Numbered from the stretch's first letter, positions 18,965 to 29,137 are shown. The stretch is DNA of 47,144 bases from Sphingobacterium sp. (GCA_029239355.1 JAQZAZ010000027.1:1-47144); one strand, 5' to 3'. Numbers and translations are program-made. Notes: a model not told the origin generated them from the sequence alone.

Positions 18965-19241
18965 AATTAGATTTTGTTTTTTGGATAGTGAGATGAAAAA
19001 ATAAGATAAATTTCAAAATAGATTATTTACAACAATATTCGACATTAACGATATGAAACACAACAAGAGGACCGCAAAACAAAAAAAAACGATGGAAAAA
19101 CCTGTATAACAAGAAAAATTCCAATCGACCACTGTAATTTTTAAATTTAAATTTAGTTTTTCTGTTTTCGAACTGTAGTTTAAATGCTAATGAGCAGAAG
19201 ATAAAGAGATTAAACTGAAGGTGCGCAGAAATTATCTCAAA
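18965..19241 (-). other. promoter-bearing gap upstream of the M16 gene
   Basis: There is no gene in this AT-rich gap, but a promoter for the M16 gene must lie here because a terminator closes the unit upstream. The nearest -7 candidate on the minus strand is TATTTTG near 19012-19018, one base short of TAnnTTTG; I found no full match. Confidence 0.4.
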
Positions 19242-19268
19242 AAAAGAAAGGCTGTACTAAAACAGCCT
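19242..19268 (-). terminator. intrinsic terminator of the minus-strand SusCD operon
   Basis: On the minus strand AGGCTGT (19268-19262) pairs with ACAGCCT (19255-19249), then a T-rich tail (TTCTTTTT) follows. It lies about 60 nt beyond the stop of the last TlpA gene. Confidence 0.75.
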
Positions 19269-19327
19269 ATTCTCTTCTAACTATGCATATGCCAGCACAG
19301 CAAGGATTTCCCACAGCTACACAAAAA

Positions 19328-20470
19328 CTATTTTTTAAAAATTTCCGCTAATTTTTTATCCAATTCTTCGCCACGCAAATATTTAGCGATGATTTTTCCG
19401 TGCGGATCTACTAGGAAATTCATTGGGATAGCCTTCACATCATACATTACTCCCGCTTCATTGTCCCATCCTTTGAGATCCCCGACTTGCTTCCAAGTAA
19501 GTCCGTCGTCTTGAATCGCTTTTAACCATTTCGCCTTATCCGCAGCCTTATCCATCGATACGCCCAAAATCTCAAATCCTTCTTTTTGGTATTTAGCATA
19601 CGATTTCACTAAATTCGGGTTTTCTCGTCTGCAGGGTGCACACCATGACGCCCAAAAGTCAATCAACACATATTTTCCACGATAGTCGGATAGCTTCACC
19701 GGTTTACCCTCAATATCAGGTTGCGTGAAATCCTGGGCCTCTACTCCTTCGCTTGTCTTTTTGACCAAGGCAATTCGTTTTGCCAAGTCTTTTCCGAGGA
19801 TGGAAGCCTGTAAAGACGGATCCAATGTCGCAAATATCTTCTCGGCTTTAACGGCATCAAACTCAGGCGGTAACGTAGAATTAAAAGCCATCAATGCCAT
19901 ATAACTTTTGGGGTTTTTGGCAACATAGTCCAATTTAGCATCTATCGTCTGTTGCTGTATCGCATTGGCCCGATCTTCCAATGATTTAATGAATTTCGGA
20001 TCCTGCTGATCAGCAAGGGATTTGGCTTTATATTCATTATTCAAAGCCTCATATTGATCGTAAATTGGTTTAAGTAAAGCATTTACCCGTTCATTCTCGG
20101 CATTTAAAGGTGATCCAGAGATTTTGGCATGTTTGATGGAATCCGTAGCAACAAATTTGATTGTTGTCCCTTCAATCAAAAAGGGCAATATATCTTGTTT
20201 AGGGGGCTTGGCCGGATCAAAAGGGACATTGTCATGGATTATGCGCAAATGAGCCTCCATCGGCGATGGGATACTTCCCTTAAATTCAAATTTACCACTT
20301 TTCATCTCCATCGAGTCAATCCGCTCTTTTCCGTCGTAATTAAGACGCAAATAGGCCTTCGCAGGCTTGTCTAATTTGCCCACTGTCCCCTGTATTGTAT
20401 AGTTTTGTTGCGCATATCCTAATGCTGGTAATATGCAGGCTAAGGCCAGAGCCCATTTTATATTTCTCAT
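19328..20470 (-). CDS. TlpA-family disulfide reductase with DUF4369-like N-terminal domain
   Basis: The 380-residue protein has a signal peptide (ALGYAQ at about 16-21), an N-terminal beta-rich domain of the DUF4369 type (YTIQGTVGKLDKPAKAYLRL, about 24-115), a helical linker and a C-terminal thioredoxin fold (about 240-380) with DFWASWCAPCRRENP (Cys277 and Cys280) and a cis-Pro loop AIPMNF. This is the common Bacteroidota periplasmic TlpA type, likely to keep a partner's or substrate's cysteines reduced. It is the last gene of the minus-strand operon, 34 nt after the S41 protease gene, and is followed by a terminator. It differs from the other two thioredoxin-like proteins here in its N-terminal domain. 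Confidence 0.92.
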   Translation of the reverse strand: MRNIKWALALACILPALGYAQQNYTIQGTVGKLDKPAKAYLRLNYDGKERIDSMEMKSGKFEFKGSIPSPMEAHLRIIHDNVPFDPAKPPKQDILPFLIEGTTIKFVATDSIKHAKISGSPLNAENERVNALLKPIYDQYEALNNEYKAKSLADQQDPKFIKSLEDRANAIQQQTIDAKLDYVAKNPKSYMALMAFNSTLPPEFDAVKAEKIFATLDPSLQASILGKDLAKRIALVKKTSEGVEAQDFTQPDIEGKPVKLSDYRGKYVLIDFWASWCAPCRRENPNLVKSYAKYQKEGFEILGVSMDKAADKAKWLKAIQDDGLTWKQVGDLKGWDNEAGVMYDVKAIPMNFLVDPHGKIIAKYLRGEELDKKLAEIFKK

Positions 20471-20504
20471 GCTTATTCTTGTTTATTTTATACTTTACTC
20501 CAAT

Positions 20505-22139
20505 TTATTTGGATAATGTTGTCGCGCTTTTTTTAGAAATTTGCCCTACTGTGTCCGTATGTAACAGCTGTTTATAAAGCTTTTCATCGCGAAGCACAGA
20601 CAATGCTTCCTTAAAACTTTGGTTGGATTCATTCCGTACCCGGGCCATGTAATCACCACCAGTAAAAAGCAGCGAGCCTACCTGTGCTTTAAATTCAACA
20701 TCAATAGCGGAATGTGCACCATGTTGTCCTTCGGGCGGAATTGCCACTGCTACTTTACGGGCCGCAGTGATCAGCTGCTGATGAACTTCTGAGGGCACCT
20801 TAAATCGCGAATTGAAAGCTGTGAAGTCTGGATAGGCCTTGAGAAGTGCTTCGCGGTTTTGCTGTACAAACTCAAATCCACCTTTGGCAACAATACCATT
20901 GTTCATAAGTTGTGACATCCATGTGCTATATTCATTGCTGTCTATGGGGACAAAACGATCGGGCATGATTCCACCACCACCATACACTGTTCTTTTGCTA
21001 CTTAACGTTGTGTATTTCAAAGAATCTGGAAAGGAAATATGTCCTTCTTCCAGTAATTCTTTGGATGCCATGCGCCGGTTGAAATCCTGAAAATAGTCAT
21101 CTTTCCCCTTGCTGTAAGGCTTTTGAATTGATCTTCCGGATGGTGTATAATACCGTGCACCGGTAAGCTGCATTTCTGAACCGTCCGAAAGTGGAACAGG
21201 CTTCTGCATCAGCCCCTTTCCAAAACTTCGACGACCAATCACCACAGCCCGGTCCCAATCTTGCAGTGCGCCAGTTACGATCTCACTGGAGGATGCTGTG
21301 GATTCATCTATAAGGACAACCAATTGGCCCTCATAAAATTGGCCATAGCCTCCTGTAAAGTAGTAATCTTTGCCACCCTCGTTGGGTACTGAATAGAAAA
21401 CGACTTTTTCCTTCGGCAAAAATTCATCAGCTACGCCAATAGCAGACTCAACATAGCCACCCCCGTTACTCTGCAGGTCAAGAATCAACTTTTTCATGCC
21501 TTGTTGCTTCAGATTTTTTAAAGCGGCATCGATCTCTTGACGGGTGGTCCGGTTGAAAATCGTAAGTGCTATATAACCGATTTCTTTATCCACCATATAG
21601 CTTTCACGAACAGACTTTTCCAATATGTTTTCGCGGATGATACTCACATTTTTGACTTCCAAGCTTCCTGGCGATAAAATCCCAAGCAGCACAGGGACAT
21701 CTTTTTCGCCACGCAATTTCTCCATAATCTCCCGATTCCCCCATTTTTCCCCGGTAATGCTATCGCTATCGATACTGAGTATTTGATCGCCAACGCGAAT
21801 TCCTGCGCGCATCGCTGGGCCATCTGGGTTAACCTGTGTGATAAAGGTCTGCGCATTATTTTTTAGAAACTGGATACCTATCCCCGCAAAGCTTCCACTC
21901 ATTGCCGTACGCATCTGCTCGGCTTCTTCACGGCTTGTATAACGTGAATGAGGATCGAGATCCGATATCATGGCCTTGATCGCAGCGTCTACCAAATGTT
22001 CTTCGTTCACCTGATCGACGTAATTCTGCTGGATAAGCTTCAATGCCTCCTCAAATTTATATTTCGGATTCATCTGAGCCTGTAAGGACATGCTCAGACT
22101 TACCATCCCGACGAGCACGCTCGTTGCTTTCCTGTTCAT
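20505..22139 (-). CDS. S41-family C-terminal processing peptidase with PDZ domain
   Basis: About 544 residues from ATG 22139, which gives a signal peptide (MNRKATSVLVGMVSLSMSLQAQ) and a 22-nt gap to the gene upstream; a start at 22205 would overlap that gene and bury the signal. After an N-terminal helical part come a PDZ domain (about 80-160, FAGIGIQFLKN, PAMRAGIRVGDQIL) and the S41 fold. The nucleophile is Ser283 in DESTASSSE and the general base Lys308 in RRSFGKGLMQ, exactly 25 apart as in Tsp/CtpA. It is periplasmic. CtpA-type enzymes cut proteins from the C-terminus; in this SusCD operon it may process the imported substrate or an operon protein. Confidence 0.92.
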   Translation of the reverse strand: MNRKATSVLVGMVSLSMSLQAQMNPKYKFEEALKLIQQNYVDQVNEEHLVDAAIKAMISDLDPHSRYTSREEAEQMRTAMSGSFAGIGIQFLKNNAQTFITQVNPDGPAMRAGIRVGDQILSIDSDSITGEKWGNREIMEKLRGEKDVPVLLGILSPGSLEVKNVSIIRENILEKSVRESYMVDKEIGYIALTIFNRTTRQEIDAALKNLKQQGMKKLILDLQSNGGGYVESAIGVADEFLPKEKVVFYSVPNEGGKDYYFTGGYGQFYEGQLVVLIDESTASSSEIVTGALQDWDRAVVIGRRSFGKGLMQKPVPLSDGSEMQLTGARYYTPSGRSIQKPYSKGKDDYFQDFNRRMASKELLEEGHISFPDSLKYTTLSSKRTVYGGGGIMPDRFVPIDSNEYSTWMSQLMNNGIVAKGGFEFVQQNREALLKAYPDFTAFNSRFKVPSEVHQQLITAARKVAVAIPPEGQHGAHSAIDVEFKAQVGSLLFTGGDYMARVRNESNQSFKEALSVLRDEKLYKQLLHTDTVGQISKKSATTLSK

Positions 22140-22161
22140 ATTGTATAAATGATTTAATATT

Positions 22162-24165
22162 CTACTTTTCGTTTCTGAGAATTTCAATGGCCAGCGATAG
22201 TTCATCCATTAGTTTACTAGGGCTTCCGGAGTAACCTCCAGAGCAATAGCGCACACGGCCATTTTTCACGATAATCTTACGCGGAATGGACGAATCTCCA
22301 AACAATGGAACCAATTGTTTGAATACAAGGTCTTGCTCATTGGTCTTTGGATTGACGGAATCGTGTAATAAATTGAAACGAAAACCTTCTCCCCGAACGT
22401 AGTTCACCGATTTGTTCTTGTAATCTTCTGTCTGCATGGTGCCCAACATATAAATGGCTATCTGGGCATCCTGAGCATATTTGTCTACTAACAATTGCAT
22501 GCCCGGAAAGGCCATAATACATGGACGGCACCAGGTGGCCCAGAAATCGACGACAACGATCTTATCTTTCCAATCTTCGGGAGTGATAAATAGCCCTTCT
22601 GCAGTTTCCAGCCGAAAATCAGGCATAGGATGATTGACCCAGTTATGATCAACATAGGCTTTCATGGCTGCTTTTTCCTCGTTGGATTTTAGTCCTGCAA
22701 GATAAGTTTGATAGCCTCCTCCATCACCCGCATGCCCTTTTAGATAAATAGCTTTTAGTTTATCAAACATACGTGGCGTCATCGCATTGTACCTGGCACT
22801 CATTTCTAATAAAGGCAAGATCTGTTTGTCATCGCCCAAGCCCTCCAGCACCTGGAGATTGATCTCGTTCAGTTCGGCATTGTTGTATTTTCCATCTTCG
22901 GAAAGCTGAAGGAAATATTTTCTGGCTTCCGCATATTTTCCGAGGTCATTTAGCAGGGAAATATGTGTAAAAAGACGATCGTCCAAATTCTTAACTACAT
23001 TGGAATCTGCCTGTGTCTGACGGTCAAAATCTTCTTTATATGAATTGTCTCTTTGTTTTGCGATTAATTTCGGAAGGATTGCTTCAGAGATATGATAAAG
23101 GCTATCTTTGCCTACCATTTTAAACATATATGCACGCATGATGTTCCAGCGCATCAATTCATTTCCGGTACGGAAATCGATATCATCATAAAGCTTCGCG
23201 AATCTGTCAAACTGTTTCGATTCGAAATACGCTGCCCCGAGCCCACGGTACACCGCATAATAGATAAAACCCTGATTATTGGGATGCTTTCGCCATTGCT
23301 GAACAGGAAAACGTCTTAGAAAATCCTCATATGAAGCGATTACCTCAACCTTATTTGGACTGCTTCCCATGGTATTGTTATAGGCAATGAAACGTGCTGT
23401 TGCGCCATTTGGAAAGTCGGTATTTACACGCTTTTCGATCCATTGCGTCAATTCCTCATCCTGGAGGCGTGCGCTGGCAAAGGAATAGAACTGATTAAGA
23501 ACCTGATCTGACACGTCTTTTTGTTTTAGTCCATCAATCATCAACTTCTTAGCATAAGCCGGAAAAGCATCACCCAGAGCTAGCTTTTGTAAGCTCATAA
23601 GGGACTGAAAATACTGTAGATACTGTTTGCCGGACAACGCAAACTCATCCTCGGCAAGGCGTTTCAGATAATCGGCAGGCAGCGCTGGGGGTTGATGGCT
23701 ATAATACGAAAAAATTCCACCACCAGCTATGGCTGGCACCTGAAAAGCAGCTTCGCCCAGATAAGCACCCGGTATAGCTTTTCCTTTTGCATCGCGTAGA
23801 GCGATAGCATAGCCTCGGTCTTGATTGTTATCCAGTACATCCGGATGATCAAGTTCTCCCTGAAAGAATTTTGCGCCAATAAAGGCTGTCGTTGATTTTA
23901 CTGGTACGGTTGCAATCCATTGGCCTGCCGTATTCTTTTGCAGAGCTAAGCTGGTCTGCTTCCACTCATAATCTTCAAATAAATATAATGCGGCCTGTAT
24001 GGCATCGCTAAATTCAAGGTCCTTGCCTTTGGCATCGTAGGCTATTTGAACAAGTTGTGCTGTTTTGGATTTTGATGGCTTAAAAACGCTGCTGTCAAAT
24101 CGAGGCTGCGCATGTAACACAGCCTGGACAAACAACACCACTAAAAAAATCGTTTGTTTTTTCAT
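22162..24165 (-). CDS. large TlpA-type thioredoxin-fold protein
   Basis: About 667 residues from ATG 24165 (MKKQTIFLVVLFVQAVLHAQ signal peptide), 10 nt after the SusD stop; the longer frame to 24195 would overlap SusD. Residues about 25-150 look like a beta-rich domain, about 155-500 are helical repeats, and about 510-667 are a TlpA thioredoxin fold with DFWATWCRPC (Cys546 and Cys549) and SIPRKI as the cis-Pro loop. The layout parallels the 490-residue protein at 14431-15903 but has an extra N-terminal domain. As the third structural gene after SusC and SusD it should act on the imported substrate in the periplasm. Confidence 0.88.
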   Translation of the reverse strand: MKKQTIFLVVLFVQAVLHAQPRFDSSVFKPSKSKTAQLVQIAYDAKGKDLEFSDAIQAALYLFEDYEWKQTSLALQKNTAGQWIATVPVKSTTAFIGAKFFQGELDHPDVLDNNQDRGYAIALRDAKGKAIPGAYLGEAAFQVPAIAGGGIFSYYSHQPPALPADYLKRLAEDEFALSGKQYLQYFQSLMSLQKLALGDAFPAYAKKLMIDGLKQKDVSDQVLNQFYSFASARLQDEELTQWIEKRVNTDFPNGATARFIAYNNTMGSSPNKVEVIASYEDFLRRFPVQQWRKHPNNQGFIYYAVYRGLGAAYFESKQFDRFAKLYDDIDFRTGNELMRWNIMRAYMFKMVGKDSLYHISEAILPKLIAKQRDNSYKEDFDRQTQADSNVVKNLDDRLFTHISLLNDLGKYAEARKYFLQLSEDGKYNNAELNEINLQVLEGLGDDKQILPLLEMSARYNAMTPRMFDKLKAIYLKGHAGDGGGYQTYLAGLKSNEEKAAMKAYVDHNWVNHPMPDFRLETAEGLFITPEDWKDKIVVVDFWATWCRPCIMAFPGMQLLVDKYAQDAQIAIYMLGTMQTEDYKNKSVNYVRGEGFRFNLLHDSVNPKTNEQDLVFKQLVPLFGDSSIPRKIIVKNGRVRYCSGGYSGSPSKLMDELSLAIEILRNEK

Positions 24166-24175
24166 CTTATATAAA

Positions 24176-25543
24176 TTATCGAGGGTTCTGGCCAATCTCA
24201 GGATTGAGTGTTAATACTTCTTGATTAATGGGGTATATCAACCGTGGACTGGAAGCTGTTAGGGTGTAAGTCTGTCCATTGAATGTTCGGCTGACAGGTT
24301 TAAAATAACGGTCATCCAGAGTAAGGCGGCGCATATCATACCAACGCAGGTCGGTACCCACAAATTCCCTACGCCGTTCATCGATGACTGACTGCAATAA
24401 GTCGCTATTGATGTCTGCTGTTGTAAGTGCCTTGTATTTAGCGGCGGGAAAACGTTTCTTACGCAAAAGATTTAGCAGCTCTACGACTTTAGCGACATTA
24501 TTTTGACGGGCATACACCTCCGCACGATTAAGGAGAATTTCAGGACTGCTCAAGCCTACATAGGAATTATAATAGTAGAGTGAATTTGCAAAGGGCTTGG
24601 TATAGACATATCCTTTATAGGTATTTGGTTCTGTACCAATAAATAATTTCAGACGGAGATCATCAGCGTCGTAAAGAGCTATCAGTTCAGGATTGATCGG
24701 TCCATGAATGTATCCCGAACTCAACTTTGACAAGAGTACTTCCTTGTCGTCGATGAGACGCGGGAAGGTCACATCTTTGGTATAGTCCTCAAGATTATAG
24801 ATCTTCGGCTCCAATGCTAGGGCAAGATCGGCATATCTACCACTTTCTTCAAAATTACGCATCGTCAAGTATACTCTCGACAATAAGGCATAGGCTGCAA
24901 TTTTGGAAGGATGGTAATTAAAGGTCGGAAAATTGGGTAAATTTTCCGTTGCCACGTTCAAGTCTGTGATAATCTGTTCGTAAATCCGAGCTAAAGACAC
25001 CCGGCTTAAGTTTTGAAAGAGATCTGTCGTAAGCAGTAAAGGTAGTCCTTGCTGATTTTCGGCTTTTGTAGGATCGTATACCGAAGCATATTGATTGGCC
25101 AAAGAGTAATAGGCAAATGCGCGGTGAACACGAGCTTCAGCTGCCACAGCCAGTTTTTGGGCGGTAGTACCGTTTTGACTTTCCATCACTCCCGCGAGAA
25201 TCTCATTGGCAATGTATATCTGCTTATACAGATTGTTCCAAGCGATGTCTTGCTGATTGTCGATGTAGAAATAATCATTCCAGATATAGGCTCGTTGATA
25301 AATTTCACCCCAGGCTGATGAAGCTGATAAAACGACCTCCGGAGCGATATTATCACTTGTGATAAGTGGAAGTACATAAGAACTTTCAAAGTTACTCTTA
25401 TTGTTTAGTAGGTACAGATAATCGTCTGTCGTCTTTAAGGTACGTTTATCATATTGATCTACTTCCACAAATTTCCGGCATGATGATACCAATAGCGTAC
25501 CGCAAGCAAATAAGCTATAGAGAATAATATATTTGATTTTCAT
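24176..25543 (-). CDS. SusD/RagB-family surface lipoprotein
   Basis: The 455-residue protein has a lipoprotein signal (GTLLVSSC, Cys22) followed by RKFVEVDQYDKRTL. TPR-like helices appear at VHRAFAYYSLANQYASVY (about 132-150) and IAAYALLSRVYLTMRNFEE (about 208-226), and the RagB C-terminal region includes SPEILLNRAEVYARQNN and DERRREFVGTDLRWYDMRRL, the best-conserved SusD signature. It pairs with the SusC encoded 10 nt upstream. It shares family features with the SusD at 13017-14420 but differs clearly in sequence, so the two loci should bind different substrates. Confidence 0.93.
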   Translation of the reverse strand: MKIKYIILYSLFACGTLLVSSCRKFVEVDQYDKRTLKTTDDYLYLLNNKSNFESSYVLPLITSDNIAPEVVLSASSAWGEIYQRAYIWNDYFYIDNQQDIAWNNLYKQIYIANEILAGVMESQNGTTAQKLAVAAEARVHRAFAYYSLANQYASVYDPTKAENQQGLPLLLTTDLFQNLSRVSLARIYEQIITDLNVATENLPNFPTFNYHPSKIAAYALLSRVYLTMRNFEESGRYADLALALEPKIYNLEDYTKDVTFPRLIDDKEVLLSKLSSGYIHGPINPELIALYDADDLRLKLFIGTEPNTYKGYVYTKPFANSLYYYNSYVGLSSPEILLNRAEVYARQNNVAKVVELLNLLRKKRFPAAKYKALTTADINSDLLQSVIDERRREFVGTDLRWYDMRRLTLDDRYFKPVSRTFNGQTYTLTASSPRLIYPINQEVLTLNPEIGQNPR

Positions 25544-25553
25544 GATTTCAAGG

Positions 25554-28500
25554 TTAAAAAGACAGGTTTAGACTCATAAAATATGTTGGCGAAGGCGGAA
25601 GGTTTGAATAGTTATTCAATGTCCGATAGCTCGGATCTATGCCGTCTTTATTTTTGCGCCAAATTAGGCCGAGATTTCGCACACTGGCATTCACACTTAC
25701 TGATTTAAATGGCGTATGTTCCAAAACTTTAAGCGGAAAATTATAGCCAAAATCAATCTGTTGCAGACGAATATTACTGCCACTGATGACTAACGCATCG
25801 GAATTCGCATAACGTGATAGGCTATTATATTGATAACCGGCTTTGCTTAATCCAGGAACATTTGTAAATGCCTCATCTCCTGGTTGACGCCACCTTGTTG
25901 CTAAATCAGATTGAAGACCGATTGCTCCCGAATATGGAGCATAGTCCGGATAGTTCTGTACCGAAAGATGTCTCAATACATACCCCATTTCATAGGTGAT
26001 GCGAACGCCCAAAGTAAAATTCTGGTAAGAAAACGTATTAAATAGTCCTCCAAAGTAAGGCGGTGTTGTACGGCCTACTTTAACAAGGTCTTCGGGTGTG
26101 AGGGCTGTGGCCGGTGCATCGGCACTCACAATTTCGCCGTTTTGTTTATATATCTGCGAACGTCCCTGATTATCCAAACCTGCCCAACGATAGGCATACA
26201 TATAGTCGGTAGAATTTCCTACAATCGGAACAGCTCCATTGATATAGTCAAGCACGCGGGTAGGGTTTTTGAAACGTGAATCGGTCACTTCATTGGTATT
26301 GTAGCCAAAATTGAATAAAGTATTCCATTTCACCTTAGACTGTAGCCAAACGGCCCTTAATCCCAAATCAATTCCATGCCCCTCCATAGTGGAGCTATTA
26401 AATTTTAGGCGTGTCCATCCATAAGTTGGATTATAAGGGAAATCGTAGATAATATCGGAAGACTTCTTCGTATAATAATCCAGGTTAAATTGCAATCGGT
26501 TGTTCCAGATGCCATAATCAATCCCCACATTAAATGTTTTCACCTTTTCCCAGCTGATTTGATTATTGGCCGGAGATACGATCTCCGCAGTTACTTCATT
26601 TGTTATCAAGTCATTGCTTGTATTGATAACAACCACCCTATTGGCTCCAAATGGCAAGGTCCCGTTTACTCCATAAGTCATCCGAATACTCAATGCGTCG
26701 GCCCAGTTTGACTCCTTTAGAAAGCTTTCTTTTTTTGCATCCCATTTTCCGCCTATTGACCAAAGCGGTTTGCCCCGCTCACTGCGTGAGGCGCCGACTA
26801 AGGTAAAATCATCAAACCGTATACTTCCAGACAGCACATATTTACCGTTAAAGGCCGAAAATGCACCGTTGGAATAGTAAGAAAGTGCACGATTTCTATT
26901 TTTTGCAATGGAGGCATTGGAGCTGAAATAATTATCCCAACCATAAATCGTCTTGTAGCTTCCTTTGGGATTGATCACAGCAAAAGAATAGGTATCTGCA
27001 TTAAAGCCGAGATAGCCATCTGTAGAGGAGCGATAGCTATTCTGTTTCCATTCTGCACCTACTAGAAAGTTTAGATTATGCTCATTGCTTACGCCCAGCG
27101 GCTTATTGATATTCAACTGTGTTCTAAACAAATATTGGGATCCATTGTAATTGCGAATTCCCAACCTTCCTCCCATTGGATACCCATACACGTAATTACC
27201 GTTATCGTTGAACGTAGTCCCAATATTGATCATATTTCGCTGACCGTAACTATTCACTCCATCGATATTTTCTTGATTTTCGAGTTCACGTTGCCATTGC
27301 CCCATAACCGAAAGATCGGCCCAGCTTGTTAGCTTGGTATTGATATCCATATTCATTCTTAAACGGTGGGACTGGTCATTATAACTCGCCGCATCGAGTT
27401 CTTCGATAGGATTATATGTCCAATTCAGGTAACCTTTTTTCTCAAAATCCTGCGAAACTTCGGGTCTGAATAGAATATAACGGTGTATATTATTTCCCTT
27501 ATCATCTTTCAATAGATCGTAAGGAAGAAGTCCACCGGAGCTAATATTTGACGATAACGCATTTATTGCTGCCGAATTACCCTGAGCGTTCCCATAATTA
27601 TAAGTAATGCCCGTAGCGAGATTTACCCGGTCGTTAAACAGTACATTCGTCAAATTGGCTGTTGTATTAAAGCTTTCTGCTTTATTGGCCCGGAAGACTG
27701 GAATATCTTTATTATAATTGGCCGACACAAAATAGGTACTTTTATTGGCTCCACCTGAGACGGACAGATTATACTGCTGTGAAGTGGCCTTTTGCAATAG
27801 ATAGTCCTTGATCTGATTCCGATTATCCGTTGCTGCCAGTCTAGCCAAGGCGGCGTCACGCTCCTGTTCTGTTGCTGTACCACGTTTTACTCGAAAAATC
27901 CATTCGAGCGATTCGGAATGGGGTTTACTACTGTTAAACGCATCCCAGCTATTTTTTTCAATATTGTCTGCGATAAAGCCTTCCTCGACCAATTGTTTTT
28001 CTAGATCGATATATTGCGCAGACGACATGCGGTCCATTTTATTGAGGTCAGCTGGAGAAGCAATACTCAGTGAGGTACCAAAGTTGATCGAAGGTGGGGT
28101 ATTCCTCCCTTTTTTTGTTTCGATTACAATCACGCCATTTGCTGCTTTGGCTCCCCAAATAGAAGATGCTGCTGCGTCCTTCAATACGGTTATGCTTTCG
28201 ATGTCGTTTGGATTGATACGGCTTAATATTGCGCCGCCTGTACTCTGTGAATTTACTTTATCGGTCAACGAAAAACGTGAATCTGCTGTTTCGGCCATCG
28301 GGAAACCATCAATAACAATTAAGGGATCTTTTGGTGTGTCGCTACCAAAGGTATTTACCCCACGAATGCTAATGCCATTGGTACGTGGATCCACGTATAC
28401 CCCAGGTACCAAGCCTTGTATACGCTCGAGGATATTAATGGACGGTGTTTGCTGCAGTTGTTTGGCTGTCACGCTTCCGAAGGACCCCGTAGCTGTTTCT

Positions 28501-29111
28501 TTTGGAATTTTGGTATATCCCATCGATACCACCTCCACATCATCCAGTACATTGACAACCTGTTCCATCGTCACATTGATCTGGTTGCTGCTACCGATTA
28601 CGCGACGTTGGGGCTCCATACCCATGTACGAGAAAATCAGGGCATCGGCAGGGTCTGTCAGTCGCAGGGTATAGCTACCGTCACTGCTTGATGTCACTCC
28701 TGTACGCACAGCATATCCATCAGACATAACAGTAACACCAACTAACGGTACTCCTTTGCTGTCTTTCACAGTGCCAGAAATAATCCTCCAAAAACGTTCG
28801 TCACCGTTGTTATCCTTTTTTCCGCGACTGTCGCGAATAATGGTGAAATAATTGTTTTGCACGTACAGGAAAAGATAATTATTTGGGTACAACAATTCCT
28901 TTAATACGGATTCCACAGGGAGCCTCTTGTTTTTTGGGATATGCTCACTATTGACGAAGGCGTCCCGGATAAGTCCCTCTTCATAAGAAAATTTGGTTCC
29001 ATAGATGCGAGTCACCTCGCTAAGGGCTTGGCTAAGACTAGCCCTTTTTTGTGCGAAGCTACCTGTGGTACTCAGGAGGCAGACGATGGGCACAAGAAGT
29101 TTAGTTTTCAT
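25554..29111 (-). CDS. SusC/RagA-family TonB-linked receptor with STN domain
   Basis: The 1185-residue protein has a signal peptide (TTGSFAQ at about 15-21), an STN domain (about 25-97), a carboxypeptidase-like domain (about 110-190), a plug with GISIRGVNTFGSD and PLIVIDGFPM (about 200-335, then ITVLKDAAASSIWGAKAANG) and a barrel ending SLNLSF. It forms a transporter with the SusD encoded 10 nt downstream. The STN domain implies signalling to the FecR encoded 26 nt upstream. It belongs to the same class as the SusC at 9504-13004 but is not a close copy. Confidence 0.93.
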   Translation of the reverse strand: MKTKLLVPIVCLLSTTGSFAQKRASLSQALSEVTRIYGTKFSYEEGLIRDAFVNSEHIPKNKRLPVESVLKELLYPNNYLFLYVQNNYFTIIRDSRGKKDNNGDERFWRIISGTVKDSKGVPLVGVTVMSDGYAVRTGVTSSSDGSYTLRLTDPADALIFSYMGMEPQRRVIGSSNQINVTMEQVVNVLDDVEVVSMGYTKIPKETATGSFGSVTAKQLQQTPSINILERIQGLVPGVYVDPRTNGISIRGVNTFGSDTPKDPLIVIDGFPMAETADSRFSLTDKVNSQSTGGAILSRINPNDIESITVLKDAAASSIWGAKAANGVIVIETKKGRNTPPSINFGTSLSIASPADLNKMDRMSSAQYIDLEKQLVEEGFIADNIEKNSWDAFNSSKPHSESLEWIFRVKRGTATEQERDAALARLAATDNRNQIKDYLLQKATSQQYNLSVSGGANKSTYFVSANYNKDIPVFRANKAESFNTTANLTNVLFNDRVNLATGITYNYGNAQGNSAAINALSSNISSGGLLPYDLLKDDKGNNIHRYILFRPEVSQDFEKKGYLNWTYNPIEELDAASYNDQSHRLRMNMDINTKLTSWADLSVMGQWQRELENQENIDGVNSYGQRNMINIGTTFNDNGNYVYGYPMGGRLGIRNYNGSQYLFRTQLNINKPLGVSNEHNLNFLVGAEWKQNSYRSSTDGYLGFNADTYSFAVINPKGSYKTIYGWDNYFSSNASIAKNRNRALSYYSNGAFSAFNGKYVLSGSIRFDDFTLVGASRSERGKPLWSIGGKWDAKKESFLKESNWADALSIRMTYGVNGTLPFGANRVVVINTSNDLITNEVTAEIVSPANNQISWEKVKTFNVGIDYGIWNNRLQFNLDYYTKKSSDIIYDFPYNPTYGWTRLKFNSSTMEGHGIDLGLRAVWLQSKVKWNTLFNFGYNTNEVTDSRFKNPTRVLDYINGAVPIVGNSTDYMYAYRWAGLDNQGRSQIYKQNGEIVSADAPATALTPEDLVKVGRTTPPYFGGLFNTFSYQNFTLGVRITYEMGYVLRHLSVQNYPDYAPYSGAIGLQSDLATRWRQPGDEAFTNVPGLSKAGYQYNSLSRYANSDALVISGSNIRLQQIDFGYNFPLKVLEHTPFKSVSVNASVRNLGLIWRKNKDGIDPSYRTLNNYSNLPPSPTYFMSLNLSF

Positions 29112-29137
29112 AAATTTCGATCGATTAATACTTGTTT

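Noticed and set aside
27964..28674. Long plus-strand frame of 236 codons inside the minus-strand SusC gene
   Set aside because: It lies wholly antisense to a confident SusC plug region and its composition (many Ser, Ile, Thr) is what the reverse frame of such a gene yields.
9504..29111. The two SusCD loci as a recent inverted duplication
   Set aside because: Gene order is similar, but SusC, SusD and TlpA sequences differ throughout, so no recent copy event is supported.
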